Origin: a virus
Direction: 5' to 3' (one strand)
DNA: 33,071 nt
IMG/VR virus record: IMGVR_UViG_3300029309_000169
Coordinates: 1 to 33,071 of that record
Shown: positions 1-8,028 of the stretch, one piece after another
How the letters are laid out: each line of letters begins with the position of its first letter
Position numbering within the stretch: the first letter of the stretch is position 1
Translations under genes and position numbers: made by a program
The notes under the pieces: generated by a model
Databases searched by the model: none
Seen by the model: the letters and a program-made list of their open reading frames with translations, nothing else
Told to the model about the DNA's origin: nothing

Positions 1-98
1 GTATTAAATTTTGTAGGTACAGGTGTTGTTGCTACTGGTAGTGGTTCAACTAAAACTATAACAATTACAAGTGGTTCTGGTCCTATTGGTCCTACTGG
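1..98. repeat. Terminal overlap, left copy (circular closure)
   Basis: Bases 1-98 match 32972-33069 exactly. The two copies differ at the next base (T at 99, A at 33070), inside a Gly-Pro-Thr coding repeat. About 80 of the 98 bases are non-repetitive fibre sequence, so the match is not just low-complexity collagen-like sequence. The reading frame is continuous across the join. The simplest reading is that a circular or terminally redundant genome was linearised by the assembler inside the fibre gene. A tandem duplication within the fibre gene is the alternative. Confidence 0.85.
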
Positions 99-897
99 TC
101 CAACTGGACCTACTGGACCAGAAGGTCCTACAGGACCTACTGGACCTGCTGGTGCAGATTCTACCGTAGCTGGACCTACTGGTCCTACAGGACCGACTGG
201 TCCAACTGGACCTACTGGACCTACTGGTCCTTCTGGTTCTGGTGGTAGCAGTGATACTGCACTAGAACTTAATGGTGGTGTAACTTATGATCCAAGTTCA
301 ACAGGTAGTGGAACTGATACAGCTTCAGATGTTGCACTATCGATAGGTTCTGGCGCAAGAATAGTTGGTCATGCAGGTGGTTATATACGAACATTATTAG
401 AATGGAATAGTAGTTCTAATTTAGTTATTGGTAATCAAAATACTGCTCTTATTCAAGAAGTGCAAATAGGTGGAGGCAATGCTCATGGTGTTGAATTATA
501 TGATTCTAATACAAAAAGATTAGAAACTACATCTTCTGGTGTAACAGTTACTGGATTGTTAACTGCAACAACCAAATCATTTGATATAGAACATCCAACA
601 AAAGAAAGATATCGATTACGCTATGGTTCATTAGAAGGTGCAGAGAATGGTGTATATTATAGAGGACAAACAGATTTAGATTATATTGAATTACCAGACC
701 ATTGGATAGGATTGGTTGATGAGAAATCAATCACAGTACAACTTACACCAAAGGGTAAGTTTCAACCATTATTTGTAAGAGACATTGAAGACTTAATAAT
801 ACTAGTAGATGGTGTTCAAGGTAATTATTATTTTGTAGTATTTGCAGAACGTAAAGATGTAGATAAACTGGTGGTAGAATATGAGACTAAAGTTTGA
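1..897 (+). CDS. Collagen-like tail fibre, C-terminal part (continues from 31007-33071)
   Basis: This is the 3' part of the fibre gene that begins at 31007; the frame is open from base 1 to the TGA at 895-897. Joined across the circular junction the product is about 953 residues. The first part here is a spacer, then a third Gly-X-Y block (about 82-243), then a glycine- and serine-rich stretch. The final 100 or so residues form a compact domain ([35 protein letters not shown]) of the kind found at the C-terminal ends of cyanophage and other marine phage tail proteins, sometimes next to intramolecular chaperones. No peptidase S74 catalytic dyad was recognised. The distal part of the fibre probably contacts the host surface. 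Confidence 0.88.
   Translation, partial: VLNFVGTGVVATGSGSTKTITITSGSGPIGPTGPTGPTGPEGPTGPTGPAGADSTVAGPTGPTGPTGPTGPTGPTGPSGSGGSSDTALELNGGVTYDPSSTGSGTDTASDVALSIGSGARIVGHAGGYIRTLLEWNSSSNLVIGNQNTALIQEVQIGGGNAHGVELYDSNTKRLETTSSGVTVTGLLTATTKSFDIEHPTKERYRLRYGSLEGAENGVYYRGQTDLDYIELPDHWIGLVDEKSITVQLTPKGKFQPLFVRDIEDLIILVDGVQGNYYFVVFAERKDVDKLVVEYETKV
82..243 (+). repeat. Collagen-like Gly-X-Y block 3
   Basis: About 50 codons repeat as Gly-Pro-Thr, Gly-Pro-Ala, Gly-Pro-Glu and similar triplets, with one non-triplet interruption of the type GADSTVAG. It belongs to the fibre that starts at 31007 and is the most C-terminal of three Gly-X-Y blocks. Pro sits almost always in the X position and Thr in the Y position. 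Confidence 0.9.
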
Positions 898-1045
898 AAT
901 ACTATCTGATGATTCTATAAATGTTTTAGAATCTGATTTTAATGGAGAAGAATTTATAAAAATAACAAGAGAAAACAATAAACTTATATTGTTAGTTGAT
1001 GCACCAGAACAGGTAGATATATACGATGGCATCTTACACGAGTAG
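881..1045 (+). CDS. Small acidic protein between two tail genes
   Basis: A 54-codon frame starts with ATG at 881, inside the last codons of the fibre gene, and ends with TAG at 1043-1045, inside the start of the next tail gene. It overlaps its neighbours by 17 and 20 bases, the tight packing seen through the late operon. The product is mostly acidic (for example [10 protein letters not shown] and [13 protein letters not shown]) with no membrane segment. A GGTGG purine stretch lies a few bases upstream. Without this gene there would be a gap of 128 bp in a region where genes otherwise overlap, which supports it being real. No family is recognised; it may be a small tail-associated or fibre assembly protein. 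Confidence 0.6.
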   Translation: MRLKFEILSDDSINVLESDFNGEEFIKITRENNKLILLVDAPEQVDIYDGILHE

Positions 1046-3461
1046 TCAAACAGGAAATTTTAGTGCTTCGAGTACATGGGGTGGTGGTGGTGTACCTAAT
1101 TCAGATGGTGATACATTTACTATTACAAATGGTCATACTGTTACAGTTGATGGCTCTATAACTGTTCCTACAAATGGGTTTGGCGATTCTAATATATACG
1201 GTGTTTTGAAAGCAGGGTCAGGCGCAGGAATATTGAGGATGGATGGTAGACTATATATAAACACAAATGGTTTGTTATGGTTACAAGATGGTGCTGAAAT
1301 ACAAATTACAGGTACAAGTGGAGAAACTCATGGAATATATATTGAGAATCAAGATGGTGCTTCTGTAATTATGGAAGGTTCTGATGGTATGCCATCAACA
1401 ACTATATCATCTACAACGAATGAATTGTCAACTTCATTACCTTTAACAAGTGCTAGTAATTTTGCGGCTGGTGAATGGATTGCAATTTATGATAACTCTA
1501 ATACACAAAATACAAATTCTGCTGTAAGATTTAGACATGAAGGTTTTTGGATACACGATGTATCAAGCAATACTGTTTATTTAAGAGAATTAGTAGGACC
1601 AGAAGATGTAACAGTTACAAGCTATAGTGGTTCAGATATTGTTGTATCTAATGCTAGAAAATTTAAAAAGAATAAACGTATTGTATTTGGTACAGGTTCA
1701 AATCTAAATGCAAAAAATATAACATCTATTAATTATTCAACAAATACAATTACTTGTGATTCATCTATATCTGGTAATCCAACAGGTGTAACTGTTTATC
1801 ATTCTGGTACAGAAAAAAGACATTCATCTGGAGAAAAAGTTCGTAAGATAGCTACTGTTACAACAGCAGTTTCTAACTCAGGAACTAATACAATAACAGT
1901 AGCAAATGCAAATATGTTTGCAAATAACGATATTATCTTTATTGAAAACAGAAGTGAGTCTGCTAGTACCTCTGATTATGGTACAAGTTTTGGTACAAGT
2001 TATTATCATTATACAGTACAAAGTGTATCTTCAAATACAATAACACTTACAGCTAATTTAGCTTATAAAGCAGTTCAAGGTGCATTAGTTACAAGAATTA
2101 CTAGACAAATAAAAGTGGGTACAACATCAACAAATGATTATGGTTATTTGTATGGAGAGTATTATAGCAGTAATTATAATAGAAAGTTAATTTTAAAAGA
2201 TGTTCACTTTGAAAACTGGGGTAGTAATAATAGTAATTTTTATCGTGGTGTTGTTGTAAGAGGTTATTACTCAACTGCAAGTTTACCAGTTACACTTGCT
2301 AATACAGTACCATCTACGAATCAAGGTGGTTGGGTAGAAGGTTTAGCAATTAAAGCAAGACAAACCACAACAAGTGACCACGGAAATTTATGGTTTTATG
2401 ATGCAAGATATATGACAGGTGTTGCTTGTATAGTTTTATATGGACATGATGGTATTGAGACATGGTACGAGCCTGGTCAAATTATGACGAATTGTATTAC
2501 AGCAGGTACAGAAGGCTTTATTTGTAGACATGAGGGTAATGTAGAACGTGGAGAATTAGCTTATTTATATCATTCAAGAGGAACTTTTGGAGCAAGAGTA
2601 ATAATACAAGATGAAGAATGTATGGGACAACATCATTGGATAATAGACGGTTGCAGATATGGTCTTGAAGCACCTCACTCAGATGGATTATTTAGAAGAT
2701 TTAAAGTATCAGGTACACGATATGGAAACTATTCTAGTGGTGGTGGTGGTATAAGAATACTTGAAGGTGAATCAAAATTTTTAAGTGCATATTCAAATCA
2801 AAATCAACAAGGTCATTATTATGCAGGTCAAATAAATAGAGGTATGGGTGTTCCTAGACATGTTGTATTTATTGAAAATGATTTTGAATATGATTCAATA
2901 AAAATGTTTGGTTTTAATGCAGTAATGACTTGGGATAGAAATGAACAGGCATGGTTCTTTGAAAGAAAAAATGATAATGATAATAATCCTGCTATTACAC
3001 AATACATTTATATTCCGTCAAACACAGAAGTTTATGTTAGTTGTAAAGTAAAATTGGTAAGTGGTTTTTCTGGGACATACCCATATCTTGATGCAAGACC
3101 ATCTACTAACTCATTGACAGAAAATATAATAAGTAACTCTGCTTTAAATACATCTGTATATGCAACAGATTGGAAAGCGGCACAATATACTTCAAGTGCG
3201 GCAAGTGATTATGAAGAAAAACAAATTACATTAACTGCTGTACCTTATCCACAATATTGGAAAATGGGAGTATATAGTAGTAATAGAAATGCATCAGAAG
3301 GTTTTTATGTAAAAGATTTTCAGTGGTCAATGGATACACCTTATCCAAATCAAGGTTTTCCTATATTTAATGCAGGAATTCTTGATCCAAACTATACACA
3401 TAATGTTGTTAAACAAGGGCATGGTGAACAAAAAATAAGATTAGGTGGTAGAATAAAATGA
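1026..3461 (+). CDS. Large tail/adhesin protein with G8-like N-terminus and beta-helix-like body
   Basis: The 811-residue product begins with a sequence (TGNFSASSTWGGGGVPNSDG, then ITNGHTVTVDG) resembling the start of G8-type beta-rich domains found in surface proteins. Repeated short Gly/Asn/Thr-rich strands with the look of a right-handed beta-helix follow. The middle part has aromatic- and His-rich strands, and the C-terminal third could be a carbohydrate-binding or receptor-binding module. No signal peptide or membrane segment is seen. It lies between the collagen-like fibre and three more tail-associated genes, so it is probably a virion adhesin or tailspike-like component. I see no unambiguous glycosidase active site. 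It ends in an ATGA overlap with the next gene, which suggests translational coupling. Confidence 0.75.
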   Translation: MASYTSSQTGNFSASSTWGGGGVPNSDGDTFTITNGHTVTVDGSITVPTNGFGDSNIYGVLKAGSGAGILRMDGRLYINTNGLLWLQDGAEIQITGTSGETHGIYIENQDGASVIMEGSDGMPSTTISSTTNELSTSLPLTSASNFAAGEWIAIYDNSNTQNTNSAVRFRHEGFWIHDVSSNTVYLRELVGPEDVTVTSYSGSDIVVSNARKFKKNKRIVFGTGSNLNAKNITSINYSTNTITCDSSISGNPTGVTVYHSGTEKRHSSGEKVRKIATVTTAVSNSGTNTITVANANMFANNDIIFIENRSESASTSDYGTSFGTSYYHYTVQSVSSNTITLTANLAYKAVQGALVTRITRQIKVGTTSTNDYGYLYGEYYSSNYNRKLILKDVHFENWGSNNSNFYRGVVVRGYYSTASLPVTLANTVPSTNQGGWVEGLAIKARQTTTSDHGNLWFYDARYMTGVACIVLYGHDGIETWYEPGQIMTNCITAGTEGFICRHEGNVERGELAYLYHSRGTFGARVIIQDEECMGQHHWIIDGCRYGLEAPHSDGLFRRFKVSGTRYGNYSSGGGGIRILEGESKFLSAYSNQNQQGHYYAGQINRGMGVPRHVVFIENDFEYDSIKMFGFNAVMTWDRNEQAWFFERKNDNDNNPAITQYIYIPSNTEVYVSCKVKLVSGFSGTYPYLDARPSTNSLTENIISNSALNTSVYATDWKAAQYTSSAASDYEEKQITLTAVPYPQYWKMGVYSSNRNASEGFYVKDFQWSMDTPYPNQGFPIFNAGILDPNYTHNVVKQGHGEQKIRLGGRIK

Positions 3462-4099
3462 ATGATGTATTAATTACTCCAGCAAGTCGTAAGATTGAGT
3501 TTAAAGATTCGAGTTCAAATATTGATGCAAAGATAGAAACAGATACATCTGGTAATTTATCTATTACTAATGCAGGTGGTGATATTGGAATAGGAAACAC
3601 AGCAACTGATTTATATATAGGTAATGGTACAGCTAATGTTGATATTATATTTGAAGCGGCTGGTGAAATACGTGGTGCTACAGGAATAAACTTAACACTA
3701 GGTCAATCAGATAGTAATGTCATTGTTAATGCGGCTAATGCTTCTCTTGATTCTTCTGGTAATCTTGATGTTTCTACTATAGTTGCAGGTCGTACTATAA
3801 ATGCACAAACAGGAACATCTTATACATTTGTTATTGGTGATAGATTAAAAATTGTTACTCTAAACAATAGTAGTCCAATTACATTGACTATTCCCCCAAA
3901 TAGTTCTGTTGCATTTGCTGTTGGCACATCTATTGACATTATACAATTAGGGTCAGGACAAGTAACAGTTGCAGGTGGCAGTGGTGTAACAGTAAATTCT
4001 ACACCAACGCTCAAACTTCGAGCGCAGTATTCTGTTGGTAGTTGTTTAAAAATTGCTACTAATCAATGGATTTTTATGGGTGATTTAGCGACTTCATAA
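3458..4099 (+). CDS. Tail-associated structural protein (beta-rich)
   Basis: This 213-residue protein begins with a stretch (LITPASRKIEFKDSSS) that recurs in marine phage tail fibre proteins. A repeated Gly-Asn-Gly-Thr beta region follows. The C-terminal half (from about residue 105, TGTSYTFVIGD, then LTIPPNSSVAFAVGTSIDI) resembles a small beta-sandwich module seen at the tips of phage fibres. The ATG overlaps the TGA of the preceding gene (ATGA), and its own TAA shares one base with the next ATG. It is probably a short fibre or baseplate-tip protein acting with the neighbouring adhesins. The family assignment comes from general resemblance only. Confidence 0.65.
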   Translation: MNDVLITPASRKIEFKDSSSNIDAKIETDTSGNLSITNAGGDIGIGNTATDLYIGNGTANVDIIFEAAGEIRGATGINLTLGQSDSNVIVNAANASLDSSGNLDVSTIVAGRTINAQTGTSYTFVIGDRLKIVTLNNSSPITLTIPPNSSVAFAVGTSIDIIQLGSGQVTVAGGSGVTVNSTPTLKLRAQYSVGSCLKIATNQWIFMGDLATS

Positions 4100-4965
4100 T
4101 GTTTACAAAAGGTTTTATATCATCTGGTAATACATCAACATCTGCTATCCCTCAGTTAGCAGACTTTCTTGTAGTTGGGGGTGGTGGTGGTGGTGGAACA
4201 AATGGTAATTTGTCAAGTGCTGGCGGTGGTGGCGGTGGTGCTGGTGGTGAAGTTAATTATATTACTAATAGAGGATTAACTGCTGGTGTTACCTATACTA
4301 TTGTTGTTGGTGCTGGTGGTTCTGTTAGTGCTAATGGTAACGCTAGTAGTGTTAGTGGTTCTGGATTTACTACCATAACATCGATTGCTGGTGGTGCTGG
4401 TGGTAATGGTGGTTCTAGTTTTGGTTCTGCTGGTCAAGTTGGTTCAGTTGCTGGTGGGGGTGCTGGGGGTTATTATGGAATGGCAGTTCCTAATTGGCAA
4501 TCATACCGATACTCTGGTGGTGCTGGTTCAGGAAATATAGGTGCTGGTGGTCAGTCTGGTAGAGGTGTAGATCAATCAGGAGGTGGCGGTGGTGGTTATC
4601 AAACTGATGGTTCACAAGGTGGTTTTAGAACTGGTGGTAATGGTGGCAATGGATTTACTTCAACTATAACAGGTTCTTCTTTTGTTGTTGGTGGCGGTGG
4701 AGGTGGTTCATCTAGAAGTACAGCAGGAACAGGTGGCACAGGTGGTGGTGGCAATGGAACTTATGACGGTGGTCCAGCAGGTAGTGCAGGAACTGTTAAT
4801 ACTGGTGGAGGTGGCGGTGGTGGTTATGCTGGAGGAAGTGGCGTTGTTTATATTAGAATTGCAACAGCTTTATATTCATCTACAATTACTGGTTCACCAA
4901 CAGTAACAACTGATGGAAGTTTTACTATTTTAAAATATACACAAAATGGGACGTATGTACATTGA
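4099..4965 (+). CDS. Glycine-rich tail adhesin-like protein
   Basis: The 288-residue product is dominated by runs of four to eight glycines and GGxGG patterns between about residues 28 and 250. The C-terminal end (GGSGVVYIRI, then DGSFTILKYTQNGTY) is typical of glycine-rich phage tail proteins. In some phages, such as those with T4-like gp38 adhesins, glycine-rich motifs pack as polyglycine II helices and carry the receptor-binding loops; applying that to this protein is inference. It sits in the adhesin cluster and shares four bases with the next gene if that gene uses its TTG start. The glycine codons are mostly GGT, giving a long G- and T-rich strand asymmetry. Confidence 0.75.
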   Translation: MFTKGFISSGNTSTSAIPQLADFLVVGGGGGGGTNGNLSSAGGGGGGAGGEVNYITNRGLTAGVTYTIVVGAGGSVSANGNASSVSGSGFTTITSIAGGAGGNGGSSFGSAGQVGSVAGGGAGGYYGMAVPNWQSYRYSGGAGSGNIGAGGQSGRGVDQSGGGGGGYQTDGSQGGFRTGGNGGNGFTSTITGSSFVVGGGGGGSSRSTAGTGGTGGGGNGTYDGGPAGSAGTVNTGGGGGGGYAGGSGVVYIRIATALYSSTITGSPTVTTDGSFTILKYTQNGTYVH

Positions 4966-5498
4966 GACAGAACTGGCAAATGTGGCAAGGTGTTTCACGT
5001 GAAACAATATCTTTAATACAATCAGAAGCTGATAAAGAATCATTTACTGATGCAAAAATTTTTTCTGGTGATAGTAAAAAAATAAGAAAATCAAATATCA
5101 AATGGTTGTCTAATAATTTACAAATAAGAGAAATACTTTGGAGTTTTGTTTCTCAATCAAATAGAAATGCTTTTGGATTTGATGTCACTTCGATGGGTGA
5201 CATACAATATACAGAGTATGATTCTAAATATAAAGGTCATTACAATTGGCATCATGATATTCAGTGGGATAATACAAATGCATATGATAGAAAGCTTTCT
5301 ATTACTATACAATTATCTGAATCTGATGATTATGAAGGTGGTGATTTTGAGTTTAGTGAATGTGAAACACCAGACAATTGTAGAAAATTAGGAACTGTAT
5401 TAGTATTTCCATCTTATTTACAACACAAAGTATCACCTGTTACAAAAGGAAAAAGAAAAAGTTTGGTCGGATGGTTTGAAGGACCACGCTGGAGATAA
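4962..5498 (+). CDS. 2-oxoglutarate/Fe(II)-dependent oxygenase (prolyl hydroxylase-like)
   Basis: The 178-residue protein shows the facial triad of the 2OG-Fe(II) oxygenase superfamily: His97-x-Asp99 (in NWHHD) and His155 (in LQHKV). Arg165, ten residues after the distal His, is placed to bind the 2-oxoglutarate carboxylate. The C-terminal pattern HxVxPVTKGxR...GWFxGP is that of PKHD-type/2OG-FeII_Oxy_3 enzymes. Two starts are possible. TTG at 4962 overlaps the TGA of the upstream gene and keeps the NWQMW segment common in relatives; ATG lies at 4980. The protein is soluble with no signal peptide. It could hydroxylate Pro, Lys or Asn in phage or host proteins. The substrate is not shown by the sequence, but a collagen-like fibre is encoded a few genes upstream. 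Confidence 0.85.
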   Translation: MRQNWQMWQGVSRETISLIQSEADKESFTDAKIFSGDSKKIRKSNIKWLSNNLQIREILWSFVSQSNRNAFGFDVTSMGDIQYTEYDSKYKGHYNWHHDIQWDNTNAYDRKLSITIQLSESDDYEGGDFEFSECETPDNCRKLGTVLVFPSYLQHKVSPVTKGKRKSLVGWFEGPRWR

Positions 5499-5500
5499 CA

Positions 5501-5977
5501 ATGGTTGACCCAATTAGTGCAATGGCAATTGCAGGTTCAGCGTTTAACGCACTCAAGCGAGGTGTATCTATTGGTCGTGATATAGAATCTATGGGTAAAG
5601 ATTTATCTCGATGGATGTCAGCAATATCAGATGTTGATAGAGCACATCATGAAGCTAAAAACCCACCAATATTTAAAAAAATTTTTTATGGTAAAAGTGT
5701 TGAAGAAGAAGCTATTCAATTATTCACACAAAAGAAACAATTAGAAAATCAAAGAGATGAACTACGTAAGTTAATTTCATCTATGTGTGGTCCACAAGCT
5801 TGGCAAGAATTACTCAAGATGGAACGTGATATAAGAAAACAAAGACAAGAAACAATGTATGCTCAACGAGAAGCTCGTCATCACTTCCTTGAGTTTTGTG
5901 CAATTGTTTTATTAATAGTTTCTGTTGTTGGATTAGTTACTTTGATTCTTTATTTTTATTACAATAGGAGATACTAA
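5501..5977 (+). CDS. Membrane-anchored coiled-coil protein, lysis region
   Basis: This 158-residue protein has a helical, charged central region (about residues 65-128, rich in Lys, Glu, Gln and Arg). A single strong membrane segment at about 131-154 is followed by a short Asn-Arg-Arg-Tyr tail. It begins just after the oxygenase stop, with a GGAGAT ribosome-binding sequence overlapping that stop, and its TAA shares a base with the next ATG. Proteins of this shape sit next to holins and endolysins in many marine podoviruses. It may be a spanin-like or holin-accessory factor, but no lipobox or paired Rz1-like frame is seen, so the function is unknown. Confidence 0.6.
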   Translation: MVDPISAMAIAGSAFNALKRGVSIGRDIESMGKDLSRWMSAISDVDRAHHEAKNPPIFKKIFYGKSVEEEAIQLFTQKKQLENQRDELRKLISSMCGPQAWQELLKMERDIRKQRQETMYAQREARHHFLEFCAIVLLIVSVVGLVTLILYFYYNRRY

Positions 5978-6186
5978 TGAGTGCAGAAGAAGTAGCAAGA
6001 AAACTTTTAGAGTTAAAAATATTACCACGTTTTATGATGTTATGTATGACAGGTGTTTACATACGTTGTATCGAGTGGGCATTATCTCAACCAGATTTAT
6101 CAACACAACAAGCAAGTCTTATATCTGTTGTAACTGGTGCTATGACAGGTAGCCTTGCTGTCTGGTTAAACTCGGAGAAACATTAA
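5977..6186 (+). CDS. Small two-helix membrane protein (putative holin)
   Basis: The 69-residue protein has two likely membrane helices, about residues 15-33 and 47-64, with a charged N-terminus and a short hydrophilic tail. The size and arrangement fit a class II-like holin or a pinholin/antiholin. It lies between a membrane-anchored coiled-coil protein and a GTA-type holin, directly upstream of the endolysin, and uses overlapping stop/start junctions (TAATG) on both sides. Two adjacent holin-like genes suggest a holin/antiholin pair. This is inference from size, membrane segments and position. Confidence 0.6.
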   Translation: MSAEEVARKLLELKILPRFMMLCMTGVYIRCIEWALSQPDLSTQQASLISVVTGAMTGSLAVWLNSEKH

Positions 6187-6551
6187 TGCTTGGTGTTATT
6201 AGTAAAATTCTTGGGTCAGATAAAATTTTATCTAAAGGCATGGACCTTATTGATTCCATGCATACAAGTGAAACAGAGGCAATAGAAGCAAAAACACAAG
6301 CAAAAGTTGAGTTGATGAAAAGTTATGCGCCATTCAAAATTGCTCAAAGATATCTTGCTTTGATGTTTGGTGGTACTTTTTTATTATCTTTTTTTCTTGT
6401 GTTATCAATGACTTTGTTTGGTTATGGTAATACTCTTGAGATAAAAATGGTTTTATCTGATTTTTATATTGGTGAGATAATGTTGTTAATTGTTGGATTT
6501 TATTTTGGCGGTGGGTTAGCTGAATCAATTAGAAGGAAACCAAAAGAATGA
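6186..6551 (+). CDS. Holin, three-TM GTA type
   Basis: The 121-residue product has an amphipathic N-terminal region. The segment AKVELMKSYAPFKIAQRYLA precedes two or three membrane helices (about 57-78 and 93-113), and the tail is basic (RRKPKE). This pattern matches the holin family first noted in gene transfer agents (GTA_holin_3TM). It would form inner-membrane pores that release or activate the muramidase encoded next. The gene shares a base with the preceding stop, and its TGA overlaps the endolysin ATG (ATGA), as expected for a coordinated lysis cassette. Confidence 0.78.
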   Translation: MLGVISKILGSDKILSKGMDLIDSMHTSETEAIEAKTQAKVELMKSYAPFKIAQRYLALMFGGTFLLSFFLVLSMTLFGYGNTLEIKMVLSDFYIGEIMLLIVGFYFGGGLAESIRRKPKE

Positions 6552-7060
6552 GTGATTTTGATTATTGTATAACAGAAGTATTAAAGCATGAAGGTGGATA
6601 TTCAAATAATGTAAATGATTTAGGAGGTGAAACTAATCTTGGTGTCACTCATAAAACATATACAGAATATTGTATGGAACAAGATTTTGTTGCTAAAGAT
6701 ATGAAAGATTTAACAAAAGAAGATGTGTCTCCTATTTATAAAACAAAATTTTGGAACGCAATGAAATGTGATGATATTCCTAGTGGTTTGAATTATTTTT
6801 TATTTGATTTCGGTGTTAACTGTGGACCATTTAGAGCAATAAAAAAACTTCAACGTTGTGTTGGCACTCTTGAGGATGGTATTATTGGTCCTCAAACAAT
6901 TGCTCAAATATTTTCCCATGATGTACAAACTATTATCAATGATTTATGTATTGAAAGACAAAAGCATTATGAATCTTTAGATAGTTTTAAACATTTTGGT
7001 AATGGTTGGACAAGAAGAAATAAAGAAGTTCGAAATAAATCTATTGAAATGATTAAATAA
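6548..7060 (+). CDS. Endolysin, GH108 N-acetylmuramidase
   Basis: The 170-residue protein begins with the family signature VLKHEGGYSNN, in which Glu15 is the expected catalytic acid. GGETNLGVT follows, a variant of the usual GG-x-TN-x-GIT. The second half (FGVNCGPFRAIKKLQRCVG, then DGIIGPQT) matches the peptidoglycan-binding part (PG_binding_3) normally fused to GH108. It should cleave beta-1,4 bonds between MurNAc and GlcNAc in the host wall. There is no signal peptide, so export depends on the holin. It is the last gene of the late operon and is followed by a strong hairpin. Confidence 0.9.
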   Translation: MSDFDYCITEVLKHEGGYSNNVNDLGGETNLGVTHKTYTEYCMEQDFVAKDMKDLTKEDVSPIYKTKFWNAMKCDDIPSGLNYFLFDFGVNCGPFRAIKKLQRCVGTLEDGIIGPQTIAQIFSHDVQTIINDLCIERQKHYESLDSFKHFGNGWTRRNKEVRNKSIEMIK

Positions 7061-7064
7061 AAAA

Positions 7065-7096
7065 GGTGCTAGAGCAGAAAGGAAAACTCTAGCACC
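7065..7096. terminator. Hairpin between convergent operons
   Basis: A perfect 10-bp stem pairs GGTGCTAGAG (7065-7074) with CTCTAGCACC (7087-7096) around a 12-nt purine-rich loop. It sits between the end of the endolysin gene and the end of the early operon. On the minus strand the hairpin is followed by a run of six or more T, so it is a good rho-independent terminator for the early operon. On the plus strand no T-run follows, so plus-strand termination would be weaker. A second weak hairpin (7100-7105 with 7120-7125) adjoins it. Confidence 0.85.
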
Positions 7097-7120
7097 CCAC
7101 ATAACCGAGAGGTACTTCAG

Positions 7121-7480
7121 TTATGTTTGTCTTGGTTCTGCAAGTTGCACATTATAATATGTGTTACCTTCAGCAGAAGCATTTTTCCACATAGAAAATC
7201 TCATTTTAAATGTATCTGTTGATATATATACATTACCGCTAACATCTGGTCTGTTATTAGATGTGTCACTATTTTTGTATATGACTCCAATAGATTGGTA
7301 GACAAGAAAACAATCATTGTTATCTCTATCTTTATGATCCATAACAATTAATTTTTGTCTGTCTGTTTCTTTATCTGGGTTCTTTGATTCTACTACTGAA
7401 TAACCAGATAGTCTAAGAACGTCTTTTTCATTGGCAAAAAACATTTTACCAGTGTTAATTTTATCTTGTTGTTGTTCCAT
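7121..7480 (-). CDS. Hypothetical early protein, last gene of the early operon
   Basis: The 119-residue product is chosen to start at the ATG at 7480, seven bases after a near-perfect ribosome-binding site (AAGGAGG); a longer frame upstream has no such signal. It is soluble and beta-rich in appearance, with charged segments (DKETDRQKLIVMDHKDRD) and a conserved-looking aromatic tail (FSMWKNASAEGNTYYNVQLA). It lies directly downstream of the ERF annealing protein. A role in recombination or single-strand DNA handling is possible from context only. No family is recognised. Confidence 0.75.
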   Translation of the reverse strand: MEQQQDKINTGKMFFANEKDVLRLSGYSVVESKNPDKETDRQKLIVMDHKDRDNNDCFLVYQSIGVIYKNSDTSNNRPDVSGNVYISTDTFKMRFSMWKNASAEGNTYYNVQLAEPRQT

Positions 7481-7490
7481 TTGTACCTCC

Positions 7491-8012
7491 TTATAGTTCA
7501 TTGTTGCTTAGTGCTTGATTTATTTTTGTATCATCTGGTTTGATGGTTCTTCCTGTTGCTTCTCCCAGAGTAGTTTTTTTGTGTGGTGGATTGAATATTT
7601 GTTGTGTTGCTGTCTCCGCATCATCATCAACAGCTAATCCAAATATAGCAAGTAATGAATATCTTTTAGCATAGGTTATTGCACTTCCCATTGCCTGTGG
7701 ATTTCTTTCATCCTTTACTTTCAATGGACATCTAGATGTTTTTGTTTCACCACTATCAGTATGTGTAATAGTAGTAGTAACAAACTCATGTCTGTTGCCT
7801 ACAATTGTATCAACTTCAAAGTCAATCATTTGTGAGAAAGTTATATTGTGTTCCAATGCTTTACGACATGTATGTATAACAGATTCGAGTGAAGCATAAT
7901 CACTCTTAAAATGAGGATTAGTGCTATCAAGTGCTGGGTCTACATCATCTCTTGATTGAAACGTTGCAAGTGCTTTATCTAGTGTCATTGTTGTTTTAGT
8001 CTTTGTTGTCAT
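7491..8012 (-). CDS. erf: ERF family single-strand annealing protein
   Basis: The 173-residue protein carries the ERF signature: an N-terminal region with NPHFKSDYASLESV and, at about residues 110-134, GSAITYAKRYSLLAIFGLA followed by DDD. The protein would bind ssDNA left by exonuclease resection and anneal complementary strands, and it could circularise or concatenate phage DNA. The ATG at 8012 is preferred because AGAGAGGT lies just upstream; an in-frame extension to 8057 lacks this signal. It follows the YqaJ-type exonuclease by a few bases, the classic exonuclease plus annealing-protein pair analogous to lambda Exo/Beta. Confidence 0.9.
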   Translation of the reverse strand: MTTKTKTTMTLDKALATFQSRDDVDPALDSTNPHFKSDYASLESVIHTCRKALEHNITFSQMIDFEVDTIVGNRHEFVTTTITHTDSGETKTSRCPLKVKDERNPQAMGSAITYAKRYSLLAIFGLAVDDDAETATQQIFNPPHKKTTLGEATGRTIKPDDTKINQALSNNEL

Positions 8013-8028
8013 TGTGACCTCTCTATAT

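Noticed and set aside
4682-4906. Plus-strand 74-codon frame inside the glycine-rich gene
   Set aside because: It is an out-of-frame reading of GGT-rich codons giving Val/Gln-rich sequence; it is fully contained in a convincing gene.
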